The notes below the pieces were generated by a model. The model saw nothing but the letters and a program-made list of their open reading frames with translations, was not told where the DNA came from and searched no databases. Of a stretch of DNA of 12,291 nucleotides, positions 1 to 6,625 are shown one piece after another. The stretch is from Pavlovales sp. CCMP2436 (lineage: Eukaryota; Haptophyta; Pavlovophyceae; Pavlovales). The DNA is taken from positions 38,064 to 50,354 of the forward strand of contig MU631751.1 of the NCBI GenBank assembly GCA_026770615.1, in the 5' to 3' direction. The translations under genes and the position numbers were made by a program. The first letter of the stretch is position 1. Every line of letters begins with the position of its first letter.

Positions 1-1
1 C

Positions 2-109
2 ACGACAAACAGCAACCAGCAGATCATCTCCCTAAACGCCCTTGCCCGGGCACACTACCGGAGATCCATCGGCACGCGCGGTGGCGCCCAAGCCAGCGTA
101 GCCGACTAA
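2..109 (+). CDS. Possible 3' end of a host gene (partial)
   Basis: An open frame enters from the left edge and ends at TAA 107-109. It gives about 35 residues of ordinary composition (it includes QQIISLNALARAHYRRS). An AATAAA hexamer lies 86 bp after the stop, as expected of a gene end. Frame 1 is also open here, up to a TAA near 190, but its translation is rich in Arg, His and Pro and looks less natural. No family was recognised. The call rests only on composition and the position of the poly(A)-like signal, and the fragment is too short for more. Confidence 0.3.
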   Translation, partial: TTNSNQQIISLNALARAHYRRSIGTRGGAQASVAD

Positions 110-194
110 GGCACACAGCAGGCAATGGGCGACGCAGCGCTCAGACCAGCACAACATTCAGGACAGTCAGACGCCAGCTTGAATCCCTATCATA

Positions 195-200
195 AATAAA
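195..200 (+). terminator. Candidate polyadenylation signal AATAAA
   Basis: A canonical AATAAA lies in a short AT-rich tract downstream of the stop at 107-109. The same AT-rich tract runs into the TTTTTAG acceptor at 226, so it could instead be the polypyrimidine-like end of an intron. Confidence 0.3.
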
Positions 201-226
201 TTATTATATGACTACTTTATTTTTAG

Positions 227-633
227 GTGCACCACCTGTTTAAGAAGACCGACTACGACGACAGCACTGCGGCTGGCCACGAGATGCACGCGCGCGCCTT
301 CGAGGAGAAGTTCACAGAGTTCGACCAGGCCCTGCGAGCCATGACGAGCAAGGTCATCGACTCCCTCTACTTCGCGGAGGGCAAGCACGCGGTGGGCAAC
401 CTCATGCGGCGCTGGGGCCGCACCGTCGCCTTCGTGAACGAGCAGGTGAGTGCGGGCCCGCGCGTGCGCGCCCACGCCCACTCTGCGCGCGCGCCCATGC
501 CCTCACTGCACGCCCGCACCACCGCCCCCGCCCCACGCCACTCGCCTCCGCGCAGATCCAGGAGCACATGGTGAAGGTGACCAAGCAGCTCTGGGGGCGC
601 TGCAACGGCAAGTCCACCCAGCGTATCGGTTGA
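227..633 (+). CDS. Host-like gene fragment, two exons (227-445, 556-633)
   Basis: An acceptor-like TTATTTTTAG ends at 226. The frame that follows has 73 codons with natural composition (it includes FEEKFTEFDQALRAM and AVGNLMRRWGRTVAF). It reaches CAG|GTGAGT at 445/446. A 110-bp C-rich intron ends in CCGCGCAG at 555, and the next exon continues in phase 0 for 25 codons to TGA 631-633. The predicted product is helical and charged, with Trp and aromatic residues spaced along helices. No family was recognised. Upstream exons are missing or lie outside the window, so neither the first exon nor the start codon is known. The segment AVxNL-x(2-3)-WG near the exon end also occurs at 8934-9254, which suggests a multicopy host family or a repeat-borne exon. 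The intron-exon model is inference from splice consensus and frame continuity. Confidence 0.5.
446..555 (+). other. Predicted spliceosomal intron
   Basis: It has a GTGAGT donor and a GCAG acceptor, 110 bp, rich in C, G and CpG. Removing it joins two phase-0 open frames. The open frames that cross it without splicing encode Arg/Pro/His-rich strings typical of non-coding GC-rich DNA. Confidence 0.55.
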
Positions 634-714
634 GCTCGGGAGCACCGGAAAGTCCAACAACGATCGGCAAATACGATTTCCCCAAATCGCCTCGGGCTAC
701 GCTACAATTCCCGC

Positions 715-776
715 GGGCTACTCGTATAGCACATAGCTATGGTTTGGGCTACTCGTATAGCACATAGCTAGGGTTT
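715..776 (+). repeat. Two 31-bp tandem repeats beside a telomeric run
   Basis: Units 715-745 and 746-776 each begin GGGCTACTCGTATAGCACAT and differ at one position (GCTATGG against GCTAGGG). A third unit starts at 777 but turns at once into TTAGGG repeats. The GGGCTA and GGGTTT elements look like variant telomeric words, so this resembles a subtelomeric satellite. Confidence 0.8.
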
Positions 777-802
777 GGGCTAGGGTTAGGGTTAGGGTTA
801 GA
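777..802 (+). repeat. Interstitial TTAGGG telomeric repeat
   Basis: TAGGGT is repeated three times in register from 781, followed by TAG; a degenerate GGGTTTGGGC precedes it. The G-rich strand reads left to right, the orientation expected if the DNA to the left once ended in a telomere at this point. There are about three and a half perfect units. Confidence 0.8.
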
Positions 803-936
803 GCCGGGGCGCACATATAGTCGAATCAGTCCCCTCGATTGAAGCAACAGTTAAAGGGGAAGATCAAATGGCATCAGCGTGTGTTAAATTAAATGGTCTC
901 GGTTAAATTTATTTTCCGAAGTACACGCATACTACA

Positions 937-1218
937 ATGTCTCCAAGTCGCCATGAAATGAAAAAACGTATTTGCCTCGGTGTCGACGCGTCAGCAAGCA
1001 CCGACGCAATCTACGTGTGCAAAGAATGTTTGGATGTAAAAACGGCAAACGAGATGAATCACTGCAGGCAAAGGTCTGGTGCAATAACAATTCGCGGTAC
1101 ATGTGCGCTCTGCTACAGGCTCCAATGCCGAGTCCGCACCGCTCGGCATCGCATCGGCTTGGACCCATCGATAGGCATTTGCGAGGCATTCGATATCCTC
1201 GATGAGTGCTATCTTTAA
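937..1218 (+). CDS. Small Cys-rich (zinc-binding-like) protein, 93 aa
   Basis: An ATG-started frame of 93 codons ends at TAA 1216-1218. The product has a basic N-terminus and a CxxC at about residues 28-31 (CKEC), then a His-Cys pair, a second CxxC (CALC), and a further Cys four residues after that. This spacing resembles a small treble-clef or zinc-ribbon fold, as in many viral and mobile-element accessory proteins. No specific family was recognised. It is the first ORF of the less GC-rich foreign block, in the same orientation as the large helicase gene, and is followed by an 18-bp repeat and a leader motif. A role in nucleic-acid binding is inferred from the Cys pattern only. Overlapping frames on both strands are shorter or lack such a pattern. 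Confidence 0.5.
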   Translation: MSPSRHEMKKRICLGVDASASTDAIYVCKECLDVKTANEMNHCRQRSGAITIRGTCALCYRLQCRVRTARHRIGLDPSIGICEAFDILDECYL

Positions 1219-1221
1219 GTT

Positions 1222-1272
1222 CTCAAAATCGCCCAAGATCTCCAAATCTCCCAAGATCTCAAAATCCCTCGG
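1222..1272 (+). repeat. 18-bp tandem repeat, about 2.7 copies
   Basis: Units at 1222-1239 and 1240-1257 share the pattern CTCaAAATCxCCCAAGAT, and a third partial unit starts at 1258. The repeat lies between the stop of the Cys-rich ORF and the leader motif at 1292. It could be iteron-like (replication or transcription control) or merely a short satellite. Confidence 0.7.
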
Positions 1273-1291
1273 TCTGACCAAAAAATAGGTG

Positions 1292-1335
1292 GTGCGTGTT
1301 TTCCTCCCAAATTAAAATCTCAGGCTATGTCATAA
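1292..1335 (+). promoter_or_regulatory. Leader/promoter-like motif, copy 1
   Basis: This 44-bp segment aligns without gaps to 6576-6619, with 33 of 44 identical positions. The conserved blocks are GTGCGTGTTTTC at the start, AAAATCTCA in the middle and TCATAA at the end. It ends 10 bp before ATG 1346. Copy 2 ends 6 bp before ATG 6626. The shared position directly before an ORF suggests a core promoter, a transcription start/leader, or a subgenomic-type signal of the element. Confidence 0.6.
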
Positions 1336-1345
1336 CGGACCCTCG

Positions 1346-1609
1346 ATGAGCCAATCAGGACTAAACACGACTCGTGCGCTCGCAAACGCCCGTGCCCCAC
1401 GCATCCGCCGCCAGACCCCCGCCCGCCCTCAACCAAGTGCCCCCCGCAGGACCCGCGTTCGTTCGCCCCCCCAACTATCGCAGGATGCCCGCCCGCACCC
1501 CTCCAAGGACCCAGCCAGCACCAGCAGGACCCGCGTTCGTTCGCCCAGCCCATTACCGTCGGATGCCAGCTCGCATGGAAATGCCAGCCCGGGTCGAGAT
1601 GCTCGGTGA
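1346..1609 (+). CDS. Short basic ORF that may hold the true start of the replication gene
   Basis: This ATG is the first after the leader motif and opens a frame of 87 codons. Its product is Arg/Pro/Ser-rich (it begins MSQSGLNTTRALANAR). It overlaps, in another phase, the open frame 1365-2204. Position after the motif favours this ATG as the natural start of the transcription unit. Composition favours the other frame from about 1440 on, since two amino-acid repeats are read there. A phase change of +1 between 1365 and about 1450 would reconcile both. Alternatively this is a chance ORF or a short upstream ORF. Confidence 0.3.
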   Translation: MSQSGLNTTRALANARAPRIRRQTPARPQPSAPRRTRVRSPPQLSQDARPHPSKDPASTSRTRVRSPSPLPSDASSHGNASPGRDAR

Positions 1610-2204
1610 GATTTTCCTCGATAGGTTTAATACGCCCCCACCTCGAATCAACCGTGGAAACCTGTTCACATCGGTAGGCCCACCAGACAAGAACTTCAGG
1701 CTCCCAAACTCATCGGCAGGCATGGACCGCTTGTACAACCAGCTCATGATCCAAGGCCGAAAAATTGAAAAGGCCTTTTATAAAACATCCCAGCAAGAAC
1801 CCCTCCATAGGACTTGGACACTGACCACAGATCCGGAGGATTTTAGAATCCGAGACATTGACGTGGATCACCAAGGCGCGGTCCGTTACCTTGCAAAGGC
1901 CGAAATATCGGAGTGGAAAAGCATGGACCGGACTGGCCCACAGCGCCCACCGCTAGACCAGGGTATGACTTACGATGTTACGATTGAGACCATCGTTTCA
2001 ACGTCAACAGGGCTTCGTTCGTTTGGGACGTTCTTAAGGAGCGCCCGTATCACCGTCAACCACCCAAGCGACCTAGAAACTCCCGAGCTTGACTGCAGGT
2101 TCACAGAGATGGAGAATGAAGTGAATGATCAAAGTAAACAAGCGCACCTGGCTAGTGAAGTGTTGAGGCAAGAGCAACCGGATCAGAAATTGACCCAAAT
2201 CTAG
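1374..2204 (+). CDS. Protein of unknown family, Pro-rich N-terminus, upstream of the helicase ORF
   Basis: The frame is open from 1365 to TAG 2202-2204. The codon at 1374 is GTG, which is doubtful as a start; the first in-frame ATG is 1485. The N-terminal part is disordered and carries two copies of an 18-residue repeat (PAGPAFVRP..YRRMPAR at residues 24-41 and 50-67, counted from 1374). The rest is a normal globular-looking sequence with mixed strands and helices (it includes DIDVDHQGAVRYLAKAE), and no family was recognised. Near the end the sequence stops looking like protein. The downstream -1 frame, open from 2159, carries convincing coding sequence (DDSFWKTPDSW) before ATG 2237. The two frames therefore probably belong to one gene split by an indel or a frameshift within 2159-2204. 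A structural or DNA-binding role cannot be told apart from sequence alone. Confidence 0.5.
   Translation: MRSQTPVPHASAARPPPALNQVPPAGPAFVRPPNYRRMPARTPPRTQPAPAGPAFVRPAHYRRMPARMEMPARVEMLGEIFLDRFNTPPPRINRGNLFTSVGPPDKNFRLPNSSAGMDRLYNQLMIQGRKIEKAFYKTSQQEPLHRTWTLTTDPEDFRIRDIDVDHQGAVRYLAKAEISEWKSMDRTGPQRPPLDQGMTYDVTIETIVSTSTGLRSFGTFLRSARITVNHPSDLETPELDCRFTEMENEVNDQSKQAHLASEVLRQEQPDQKLTQI
1443..1574 (+). repeat. Two in-frame 54-bp repeats
   Basis: Copies at 1443-1496 and 1521-1574 are separated by 24 bp. Both contain GCAGGACCCGCGTTCGTTCG and end in ATGCC-GC-CGC. The encoded 18-residue units differ mainly at the two residues before the Tyr. Conservation at the amino-acid level supports this phase as the coding one. 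Confidence 0.8.
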
Positions 2205-2236
2205 ACGACTCGTTTTGGAAAACTCCGGACTCATGG

Positions 2237-5200
2237 ATGACCGTATTTAGCAGGACAAATACGCTCATGACGTTCACCCAAGTTGTAAATGTAACTGGAG
2301 CTGGCGGGTCCTCGCTGGCCGACATGCGAATCGCAACTAGTCCAGAGCCAATGATCAATTGCCTCATCGATATTATTCGCTCTCGATTCTTAACACGCAT
2401 TTGCGAAATCGAAGAAGAACGGTCAAATCTCCCGGCTGGTAAGACCGGGCGCCCCAAAGCAGGGGAAGTGCGAGACCCGGCGGCAAGGATCAAGCGCCGA
2501 ATGATAAACGAACATCAAAAAAATATGGAAGCACGCATCAAACTCCTCGATGAAATCAACGCGCGCGTCGTCGCAGATGGTGGGCTAAAGCACGGTGACG
2601 ACGCAACTTTGATGAAGATAGTAGTGGCAAGTAGCGTAGCGTTCATCCAGTTCATTTGCCCGCTGCAAACCAACCGTGAAGTTTATTGGCGCATCGACAA
2701 CCCACGAGTTTCAAACGTAAGGGAAAACGGCGTGTCCCGAACTGGCATTACAGCTTTTCTCGTATCCCCCGTGCACGTAGTCAATATGCAATCTGGAAAC
2801 TGGGTTTTCTCTTCTGAGAAAGTGACAAAGTTAAACGCGGAACAGATGCACTTGAAGCGTGAAGAACTAACAGCAAGCGGAGAAGTCAGCCTTGCAACTC
2901 CGTCGGCAAGCTGCAAGTCGGGCCAGGCGATTCGTACTCTCGACGGTGAAGTATTCGCGTTTCACAGCGAGTTTAGCGAGTGGAAGGAGAAATTCTGGAA
3001 CGATCAGGTAAACAGCTCCCGTATGAGCACACAGCAATACGACATGGCAATCATCTCAATAGTCGTGTCGGCTCCACTGCTCACGGGCCGCGCTCGCTTT
3101 CAAATGTACGACGAAGTTGCGTCAAAGTACACAGTTAGAACCCCGAAAACCCGCATAGTACACAAGTCCATTGGTAATTTTGACCAGAAAAAAGCGTACA
3201 CACACGCATTCGACCCAATCAATCACCGCTTCATGGGCTCTGAAGGCCTGTGCATGGGCAAGGTGGCGGAAAGCTTTATAATAACGAGCCAGCAAGAAAT
3301 GGTGGACATGCTACAGGCAAAGGGATTGGAGGGGCTGCTAGTGATCGATCAAGACAGCGTAGATTTGACTGGAATAAACGCGGTCGAGATGGAGGAGCAC
3401 CTTCGCACCTTCGATGAGGGTCTAGATTTGAGCGGGCTGACCACCGAAAAGGTGGCTGACACGATTAAGCGACTGTACACCATCAATGTAGCTGACGTTG
3501 AAGAGACTCGTTTCCCTCGAGTGCTAACTTTCATAGAAGCACGATTCCTTATGGCGTGCGGTGTACGTTTCAATGGGCTCATTGCGCTTGTGAGCTACAG
3601 CTTAATCCCAATCAAGTTTACAGAAGAGTCGTACGAGAAGTATGGAAACATTGCGCATTACGCAAAGGCAGTGGGGCTTGGCATGCACGTGCACTGCAAC
3701 AATCGCGTCCACATAACGGGCTCGGCACACACGGCTCAGCAATTCTTCGCAATGGCCAACGAGGACCCGCGCCTTCGCAAAGACCGAATCCGCATCAGGA
3801 CGCTCGGCCAGCACACCATTGAAATAGAGCATCCATCAGACAAGATCAGCACACTCGCTGACGTCAGCGCGTACGTGGTAGCAGGCCAGAGAATGCAGCT
3901 CGCAATGCAGGTAATGCTCATCCCGAACCCGATCGAAGCGGTGACCGATGGGGTCTATGCCATGCTCGATGACGAACTCGACTACAACAGGCGCCTCCTC
4001 CCGCACTTTATCATGAAGAGCAAGGGGGCCATGCCGTTGGTTTGCGACACCTGCACGCTGAACGGGCTAATATGCGGATTAACCAAAATTAAAATGAACG
4101 ACGACGACGAGGATGAAGAAGACTTGACGGTCCCGATCACGTTGCTTTCGCTGCTCCCAAATGCTCACACAAAGGAGATAATGACATACTTCAAACCGCG
4201 ACGCACTGATCTGCTTGGACCTCTCAACCAAGACTCGTACAAGCCTACGATGGTCACGGGCTGGGCAGGCAGCGGCAAGACAACGACGCTCTCAAACTTG
4301 GTCATGGACGGTGGCCTCAGCAACACAGTCTTTTGCTCTCCAACTCAGCAGCTTCGCGTTGTTGCGGCGCTCGGGTTCCCGCAGACCATGTGCCACCCGC
4401 GAATCACGGGCAAGGCTCCACCCACGACCGAAAAGGGGATCGACTTAGAGATCCACCCGCCGGCAGTCGTGTTCGTCGACGAGGCTACAATGCTCTCGCA
4501 TGCCGACCGCCGCTCGATCGAACGCATCGCATCAAAATGGGGCGCAAAGGTCATTTACATCGGCGATTACTCAGAGAACACGGGCGCACCAATGCAAATC
4601 GAACCAATCGGGAGCGCGTCCATGAACATTGAGGGAATGCAGGTATGCCACGTGCCGGGTGTAAGGCGCACAAACGAACCAGCGCTTATCGAACTGTGCG
4701 GAAACATCCGAGACATCATCGAACACACGGCCGGTGGATTCTATGTCGACGCAAAGGACTTTAACTTTGACGACGAGTACCCAGACGATTCAATCCTGAT
4801 GGCAAGGAGGACGATCAAAAGTGCGGTGACGTCGCACAATCCAGGAAATGTGCTAACTCGCAGCCAAGCATGCATCGAGTACAAAGCAGCAAATGGCGAC
4901 GTGATATTGGCGGCCACGCGCATGTGTGTTCACTGCGGACACGGATTAATTGAACGGTGTCGGTGCAAAACGGCTACCTGCATCGAGGACATGGATTTTG
5001 CATCTGACAATGCTAAAAAGGCCTACGTTGAGAAACACACGAGCGAAACAACTGGTGAGCTCGACATGAAGCCGGCCAACAAGTACTCAAGTGTAGCGCT
5101 CGATTACAACTACGAAATCCAGGCGGACTCAGATGGGCTAGTAACATGGCGGTGCATCAAGCGGGTTCCCAACACTGATTTGCAAAACGGATCGCGTTTC

Positions 5201-6565
5201 GTGTCGGACCACTTGGCACCAACGTATCAAGGACAAGACCTTACACTGTTGACCGGCAAATCGATTACAAACTCTCCGACTAGCACCGTGCATGCCTACC
5301 AAGGCATTACGTTCAAGGGAGATCGGTTGTTCATAGACTTTGCTAGGATGTGGGACATTAAGATGCTGTACGTTGCATTTTCACGGATTCAAAGCCTTGA
5401 TCAGTTAGTGATTATAGAAACTGGTATCAAGCCAAACTACCGCTGTGAAAGCGACAACCATCGCTTGTTCAAGGCAAGGGAATTCGCTAAGTGCAGTATC
5501 CCGGGTGTACAAGTGAGATGCGAGTATCCGGTAGGCGACGGTAGGTTCATTGCGGACATTGGCGTGCTTCGTGACGGCATTCTGGTAAGCGTTACTGAAA
5601 TAGTGGTTACATCGCCTCCTAGCGAGGACAAGTTGGAGTACTACCGGGAGCTCAATGTTGAATGCAAACTGGTGATTGTCCCCAAATCTGACGCGTTCGA
5701 CGACGATTATGACGAAGCGTTCGGCGACGATTGCAGCGATATCGACGAGCAGGAGGATTATCAGTTCAACGAAATGATTGACACCAGCTGGATCACATCC
5801 GACACACCAAAAGACGAGCTGGACTTGGTGAACAAGTTTACTCACAAACCTAGGACGTACAAGAGAAAGAGGCTTCCAAGTGGGGCTGAATATTGCCGTG
5901 CATATGCATGTGCACCTGGCGGTCGATGGGTTCGGGGTGAAGATGGCGAAATGAAATGGAGGTCTGCATCCCTGCAAGGCTGCCCCAAACTACTAAGGGC
6001 TAAGCTAGCTCGCGAACAATACGTGGATGTCGACATGGCCGGAGCTGCACCATGTATGTTGCTAACCCTCGCTAGGTTGCACGGGCTAGAGGGCTGCGTC
6101 CCAACGTTGACAAAGGTTGCAACCGACATCAAGGGCGTCCGTAAATTCCTATGTGAAACGACAGGTAAACCAATGGAAGAAGTGAAGTTGTCGATCAACA
6201 GGGCAATCCACGGTGGTTTTGACGCAGATCCGTTCTTGACAAGTCTTAGGGAGGAATCTCTGGTGATCGCAAACGCTCTGTGGGACTCCGAACGCCTGAC
6301 CGAAATGCGCCAACTGTGCACAAAACCAGGGAACAAGGGAAAGATCCAGCTTCTATCGCGGTGCTGGATGACCGCCGAACACCATGCGTTGAGCTTAGCT
6401 TGGGATACGATCGACAACAACATGCAAGTGGCACTGGTGTTTGACGGTATGCTGGTCCCCAAAACATGCATTGGCAAAGGAGGTCACGTTGAATTGACCA
6501 ACAAGTTTGAGGCTGCAACGCGCGAGTTTTGCCCAGAATTGAAATGGGTTGTCAAACCATTGTAG
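2237..6565 (+). CDS. Giant replication protein: SF1 helicase with nuclease-like and polymerase-like C-terminal regions, 1,442 aa
   Basis: Helicase motifs are clear: Walker A GWAGSGKTTT at 675-684 (Lys681), Walker B VVFVDEA with Asp748-Glu749, motif III YIGD ending at 777, motif V TVHAYQGITF at 1017-1026 and motif VI LYVAFSRI at 1044-1051 (Arg1050). The order and the QGxTF/YVAxSR signatures fit the Pif1/RecD-like SF1B group. A Cys cluster (897, 900, 908, 910, 915) is inserted before motif V. Residues about 1090-1140 resemble a PD-(D/E)XK nuclease (RFIADIG with Asp1107, TEIVVT with Glu1121, Lys1132). An acidic linker follows. Residues 1262-1404 carry three motifs like a family-A/TV-Pol palm: YVDVDMAGAAP, KLSINRAIHGG and VFDGM (Asp1403). 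The N-terminal 670 residues are unassigned; an HxH (484-486) with a later Tyr546 might be an HUH-like nuclease, which is weak. The frame is open back to 2159, so ATG 2237 may not be the true start. The helicase is firm; the nuclease and polymerase are inference. Confidence 0.85.
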   Translation: MTVFSRTNTLMTFTQVVNVTGAGGSSLADMRIATSPEPMINCLIDIIRSRFLTRICEIEEERSNLPAGKTGRPKAGEVRDPAARIKRRMINEHQKNMEARIKLLDEINARVVADGGLKHGDDATLMKIVVASSVAFIQFICPLQTNREVYWRIDNPRVSNVRENGVSRTGITAFLVSPVHVVNMQSGNWVFSSEKVTKLNAEQMHLKREELTASGEVSLATPSASCKSGQAIRTLDGEVFAFHSEFSEWKEKFWNDQVNSSRMSTQQYDMAIISIVVSAPLLTGRARFQMYDEVASKYTVRTPKTRIVHKSIGNFDQKKAYTHAFDPINHRFMGSEGLCMGKVAESFIITSQQEMVDMLQAKGLEGLLVIDQDSVDLTGINAVEMEEHLRTFDEGLDLSGLTTEKVADTIKRLYTINVADVEETRFPRVLTFIEARFLMACGVRFNGLIALVSYSLIPIKFTEESYEKYGNIAHYAKAVGLGMHVHCNNRVHITGSAHTAQQFFAMANEDPRLRKDRIRIRTLGQHTIEIEHPSDKISTLADVSAYVVAGQRMQLAMQVMLIPNPIEAVTDGVYAMLDDELDYNRRLLPHFIMKSKGAMPLVCDTCTLNGLICGLTKIKMNDDDEDEEDLTVPITLLSLLPNAHTKEIMTYFKPRRTDLLGPLNQDSYKPTMVTGWAGSGKTTTLSNLVMDGGLSNTVFCSPTQQLRVVAALGFPQTMCHPRITGKAPPTTEKGIDLEIHPPAVVFVDEATMLSHADRRSIERIASKWGAKVIYIGDYSENTGAPMQIEPIGSASMNIEGMQVCHVPGVRRTNEPALIELCGNIRDIIEHTAGGFYVDAKDFNFDDEYPDDSILMARRTIKSAVTSHNPGNVLTRSQACIEYKAANGDVILAATRMCVHCGHGLIERCRCKTATCIEDMDFASDNAKKAYVEKHTSETTGELDMKPANKYSSVALDYNYEIQADSDGLVTWRCIKRVPNTDLQNGSRFVSDHLAPTYQGQDLTLLTGKSITNSPTSTVHAYQGITFKGDRLFIDFARMWDIKMLYVAFSRIQSLDQLVIIETGIKPNYRCESDNHRLFKAREFAKCSIPGVQVRCEYPVGDGRFIADIGVLRDGILVSVTEIVVTSPPSEDKLEYYRELNVECKLVIVPKSDAFDDDYDEAFGDDCSDIDEQEDYQFNEMIDTSWITSDTPKDELDLVNKFTHKPRTYKRKRLPSGAEYCRAYACAPGGRWVRGEDGEMKWRSASLQGCPKLLRAKLAREQYVDVDMAGAAPCMLLTLARLHGLEGCVPTLTKVATDIKGVRKFLCETTGKPMEEVKLSINRAIHGGFDADPFLTSLREESLVIANALWDSERLTEMRQLCTKPGNKGKIQLLSRCWMTAEHHALSLAWDTIDNNMQVALVFDGMLVPKTCIGKGGHVELTNKFEAATREFCPELKWVVKPL

Positions 6566-6575
6566 ATATGGACGA

Positions 6576-6619
6576 GTGCGTGTTTTCTTTGGCAAAAAAA
6601 ATCTCAAGCAGTATCATAA
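6576..6619 (+). promoter_or_regulatory. Leader/promoter-like motif, copy 2
   Basis: This is the second copy of the 44-bp motif found at 1292-1335. It begins GTGCGTGTTTTC, contains an A8 run followed by TCTCA, and ends TATCATAA. It starts 11 bp after the helicase stop and ends 6 bp before ATG 6626. A second transcription unit, for the downstream small ORFs, is the simplest reading. Confidence 0.6.
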
Positions 6620-6625
6620 AAGCAA

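Noticed and set aside
450..767. Plus-strand ORF over the intron and downstream repeats
   Set aside because: It begins inside the predicted intron, is Pro/Arg/Ala-rich at first, and crosses into the tandem repeat; it looks like a shadow of GC-rich DNA.
715..802. CRISPR-like array
   Set aside because: The 31-bp units are directly adjacent, without spacers, and merge into telomeric repeats.
5405..6477. Minus-strand ORFs of 190 and 211 codons inside the helicase gene
   Set aside because: They overlap the well-supported plus-strand coding region and show no recognisable motif; they are expected by chance opposite a long gene.
2237..6565. Endogenous positive-strand RNA virus replicase
   Set aside because: SF1 helicases occur in alpha-like RNA viruses, and the repeated leader motif recalls subgenomic promoters. 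But no capping-enzyme motifs and no RdRp GDD catalytic block were found; the two GDD strings (near 2595 and 5722) lie outside any polymerase context. The QGxTF/YVAxSR pattern fits Pif1/RecD-like DNA helicases better.
2237..6565. Canonical Helitron RepHel
   Set aside because: There is no clear two-tyrosine Rep motif, no 5' TC / 3' CTRR ends with a terminal hairpin were found at the block edges, and the C-terminal nuclease- and polymerase-like parts are not Helitron features.
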